From: Tubiluchus corallicola
Taxonomy: Eukaryota > Priapulida > Priapulimorpha > Priapulimorphida > Tubiluchidae
NCBI GenBank assembly: GCA_030141605.1
Contig: JAQGDQ010000109.1
Location: forward strand, 199,501 to 263,500
Length of the DNA: 64,000 nt
Direction: 5' to 3'
Below, piece by piece: positions 60,861 to 64,000 of the stretch. Each line of letters opens with the position of its first letter. Positions within the stretch are counted from its first letter, which is position 1. Made by a program: the position numbers and the translations under genes. The notes under the pieces were generated by a model that did not search any database, was not told where the DNA came from, and saw only the letters and a program-made list of their open reading frames with translations.

Positions 60861-63091
60861 TTAATGATTCAGAAAAGACGCCGCTACTTTTTAGACTAAA
60901 TAATGTATACGGGAGTTTATTGAAATACGGGGGGGGGGTGAGGTGTAAGAATAAACGCTACCACCACAGAAGCAAATGCTAATACTTCAGATATCATCCC
61001 TGTTCCCTGATTCGTCCGTACAGAATCTTCTTGGCCCATTGGTTAAAATTAATTGTAAATACAGTTAATAAACACAAAGATACGTCATTAGTGACGTCAT
61101 TTCGCTGGCCTGTTTTTTTTAAATGGAGGTTTATATTATGAATTTGTGGAGCTGCCATTACATGGATTGACGTAGAACATAATTTGTCTTGCAACATGTG
61201 CATATAATCCAAGGAAACCCTTGCTTAGAGGAATGCAGCGGTGAACACCGCCTAGCAGTTTAAATAAGGATTCGTGTTTCTGTTTCGATCGTTTAAGTTG
61301 CTAAAAAACTCACACGTGTTCGTCGTCAGTTTGAGTACATCAGATATAGATTATTCAACATTTCAACGGCAACAAAGTATTCAGAATCGATGACGGGGAC
61401 CTTCTGGTGTTCCATAGTTTAGTTCTTAAGATTATCAGCTTAATATTAATGCAGTAATAATCATTGTAAAAGTTCGACACAAGCTATGGTGGAATATTTG
61501 AGACAAAAATATTTTAGCAGATACGTACGAATACTCGAAAAGAACTTTTTTAGAAAACATATACATTATATAGTTGACCGATCAACCGTTTCAACACTAA
61601 AAATTTTTTGTCAAGAACTGTGAACTGGTTGCTTATAGAAAATAAATATGTAAAAAACAACAAAAGTGAAAGTTTATGGGGATTTAACTCATTTAAGGCA
61701 GTGATAAAATAAAGTGTTACTGAAATGGAGATTGGGCAGTATATGGGCGAAACGAGTGACGTGATACAAGCGATCACATACGTTTTCACTTAGTTCTCAT
61801 TATACGTGTGAATGAACGGTTCACCTGCGCACTTAAGTTCGGCTTGTATGTTAGTGCACTCACTTTAGTTCGTAAAGAATATGATAGAGAGGCAGTCAAA
61901 TTGTTAGAGTCTTTACTAGTTTGCTAAATATGGTCGTGTTGACATTCTAGCTAATTGTGACACTTAAAATTAACTTGTTTTCATTCTGTCGGGAGGCTGT
62001 TTCTTGGAAGACTGTATAACATTGATCAGAATAATAAAGTTTTCTGCCTGACTACCTGTCAACGAGCATCGTCTAGCCACGCTTAAGCAAACAGGGTTAA
62101 TCGGATATCAATACCAACTGCTTGTCGTTTATTAGTGTTGTATGTTTTCAATGTTGTACGAGTTCATGTCGTAGAAACGGCAGACACGTGCCAGTCAGAT
62201 GATACGCCCTGACGAGTTAAGGTGTCCTTGGAAAGGGAAAATTCTTTTTGAGCAAATGTCGCTAGTCGGCATAATTTAGATCGTATTCTTTTTACTGCAA
62301 ACATGTGGGCATAACTAGTGACCTGGTACAGGAGATCGCGTACTATTTCACTTATTCATGATCATGCTTCTCGTGACTTCATAAAGTCTTTAATATATTG
62401 AAAAAACAGAATTTACTGTCGCGCATTTTCATTTGCGATCTATATAATCAAACCTTAAAAATTCTAGATAATTGAACATGTGCTGTGACCTATATCTCAA
62501 TTTATTTATTATTATCGCTTGAGCAAATTTTAATCCAGGTTTCTGCATTGTTCGATGCTGCTCTGTCACCTGTACCTGCTGGGCTTCCCGTACGTGCTTA
62601 CACGCTCTGTTAGTGAGATTCATTAGCCAATCAGATAAGCCCTGTAGGTGCATGTGGCCTGAGTATCTTTGCCAAGACCAACCTGGGCACTTATTGCTGC
62701 TGAGTTGACACCATCTACATGCGTATCTGCTTTTTCCTGTAAACACAATAGTGTAAAAAATGTGTGAGTATTATAAATAAAGTATTTTACAATTCAATAC
62801 AGATTTCTCTTTTGTCGTTCTAATCTGCCAGGTTGGAATAAGCAAACTTCAGTCTGAAAATATCTCTTACCAATTTTCTTCAAGTTATTTCTACCAGATC
62901 ATCTACAAGTTCATCAGTCAACTATAACTTTTTTACAATTGGTGCCGAAACCCGTGATTAGACTATTCTTTAGTTCTGTATGATTTGGTTATGATATTAG
63001 TTAACTGTGTTGATCGCTTATGTTGTTAATTTAGCGTACTTTGTCTTTTATAGGTATTCTTGATGAACACAGAAAGAGTTGATGTGTAAAT
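60861..63091. other. Region upstream of the cholinesterase-like gene
   Basis: It includes a run of ten G (60929-60938). No gene was recognised with confidence. A TTTTATAG acceptor-like site at about 63052 lies 40 bases before the cholinesterase ATG, so the first coding exon may start there with a spliced 5' UTR. Confidence 0.4.
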
Positions 63092-64000
63092 ATGAGTACC
63101 TTGTTTGCCGCCCTAGAGGTCGTATTGCAAACGCCTGTGCACATCAACCTAATAGTGGTTGTGTGCATTACGTTGCCTTGCCTAGTGCAGCCTTCAGAGG
63201 ACACAACTCGAGGCACAAGTACGGGTCGAGTACGGGGTTTCGTACAGGAAGTGCTCGGGACCAAAGTTAACACTTATTATGGCATTCCGTTTGCCAAACC
63301 ACCAATCGGTGAACTCAGGTTTAAACTTCCTGAGGAGATATCTCCCTGGGATGGCGTTTACGAAGCACAAAAGCTTCCCAATTCGTGCCCTCAGTTTTTA
63401 GACACTTTTTACGGTGATTTTCCCGGTTCAACGGTTTGGAACGCTAACACTGATATTCGCGAAGACTGTCTCTACCTCAATGTCTGGGCGCCGCAGCCTA
63501 GACATGCCACCAAAATGGCAGTGATAGTATGGATATATGGTGGAGGTTTTACGTCGGGCACATCAACGTTAGGCCTTTATAATGCAAAAAATTTAGCGGC
63601 CTTTGCCAATGTCGTTGTGTTTTCATTGAACTATCGCGGTGGTGCATTCGGCTTTCTCTACTTAAATAATACAGAAGCGCCAGGTAACCAAGGTCTCTTC
63701 GATCAAGCCATGGCCCTAAAGTGGATTAAAACGAATGCTGAAGTTTTTGGCGGTGATCCAAACAAAATTACAATATGGGGTGAAAGCGCAGGTTCTGCCA
63801 GTGTTTCCTATCATCTGTTATCTGAAGTTAGCAGAGACTTCTTTAACTACGGAATAATGAACAGTGCTTCCTTTTACGCGCCGTGGGCGTACACCGCCCC
63901 AGAGGAAGCCAAACGAAGAGCAGAAGCAATGGCAGATGTCGCCGGATGCAGAATGGTTATACCTCGCTCTGTCAATATGAACTGCTTACGTAATGCAAGC
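63092..64000 (+). CDS. Cholinesterase-family carboxylesterase (5' part, runs off the window)
   Basis: From the ATG at 63092 the frame stays open for 303 codons to the window edge. A hydrophobic segment (about residues 18-33) suggests a signal peptide or anchor. Type-B carboxylesterase marks are YYGIPFAKPPIGELRF, the Cys99-Cys126 loop (NSCPQF to EDCLYLNV), the oxyanion segment IYGGGF (about 148-153) and the nucleophile motif GESAGSAS (Ser232). GSTVWNANTDIREDCLYLN places Trp116 where cholinesterases carry the choline-binding Trp, and EAPGNQGLFDQ plus the PWAYTAPEEAKRRA segment also fit acetyl/butyrylcholinesterases. The Glu and His of the triad lie beyond the edge. True acetylcholinesterase activity cannot be claimed from this half. 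Confidence 0.92.
   Translation, partial: MSTLFAALEVVLQTPVHINLIVVVCITLPCLVQPSEDTTRGTSTGRVRGFVQEVLGTKVNTYYGIPFAKPPIGELRFKLPEEISPWDGVYEAQKLPNSCPQFLDTFYGDFPGSTVWNANTDIREDCLYLNVWAPQPRHATKMAVIVWIYGGGFTSGTSTLGLYNAKNLAAFANVVVFSLNYRGGAFGFLYLNNTEAPGNQGLFDQAMALKWIKTNAEVFGGDPNKITIWGESAGSASVSYHLLSEVSRDFFNYGIMNSASFYAPWAYTAPEEAKRRAEAMADVAGCRMVIPRSVNMNCLRNAS

Noticed and set aside
62429-62746. Minus-strand frame with CRWC and Trp-rich segment, suggestive of a zinc-binding transposase tail
   Set aside because: The cysteine spacing does not complete a known zinc motif and no family could be named. It may still be a transposon piece.

Overview
The window is nuclear DNA from an animal, most likely a non-vertebrate. 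The genes are split by GT-AG introns of about 0.1 to 3.2 kb, the sequence is AT-rich, animal-type (CCCTAA)n telomere-like stretches occur internally, long microsatellites are common, and every recognisable protein belongs to a metazoan family. The phylum cannot be fixed from this sequence alone; a marine invertebrate is a reasonable guess but only a guess.

Layout. At 547-6335 (+) lies the 3' part of a Pur-alpha gene, whose first exon(s) are off the left edge. At 11209-15972 (+) is a complete four-exon gene for a STELLO/DUF288-type Golgi glycosyltransferase-like protein (899 aa). At 17494-29716 (+) is a complete 17-exon neutral ceramidase (723 aa per isoform) with two alternative versions of its ninth coding exon. 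At 31496-35478 (-) is a complete six-exon lysosomal phospholipase A2 / LCAT-like enzyme (410 aa), convergent with the ceramidase. A gene-poor 10.7 kb stretch follows, then an intronless secreted trypsin-fold serine protease at 46243-47241 (+). The stretch from 47.2 to 63 kb is dominated by microsatellites, a near-perfect inverted repeat with GA/CT arrays on its outer sides, a hAT transposase fragment, and two possible but unidentified terminal coding exons. The window ends in the first 303 codons of a cholinesterase-family carboxylesterase (63092 to the edge, +).

Function. There is no operon logic here. The one suggestive neighbourhood is the convergent pair of ceramidase and PLA2G15-like enzyme: the first hydrolyses ceramide, and the vertebrate counterpart of the second can also transfer acyl groups onto ceramide. 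Transposon traces sit in introns and intergenic DNA: a hAT-type MITE in the ceramidase intron just before the alternative exon pair, a small MITE in a STELLO intron, a frameshifted retroelement fragment near 10.2 kb, a hAT transposase tail near 56.5 kb and a 5S-rRNA-like SINE or pseudogene piece near 42.9 kb.

Exon boundaries were set by eye from splice sites, reading-frame continuity and family alignment remembered in general terms; no search was run.
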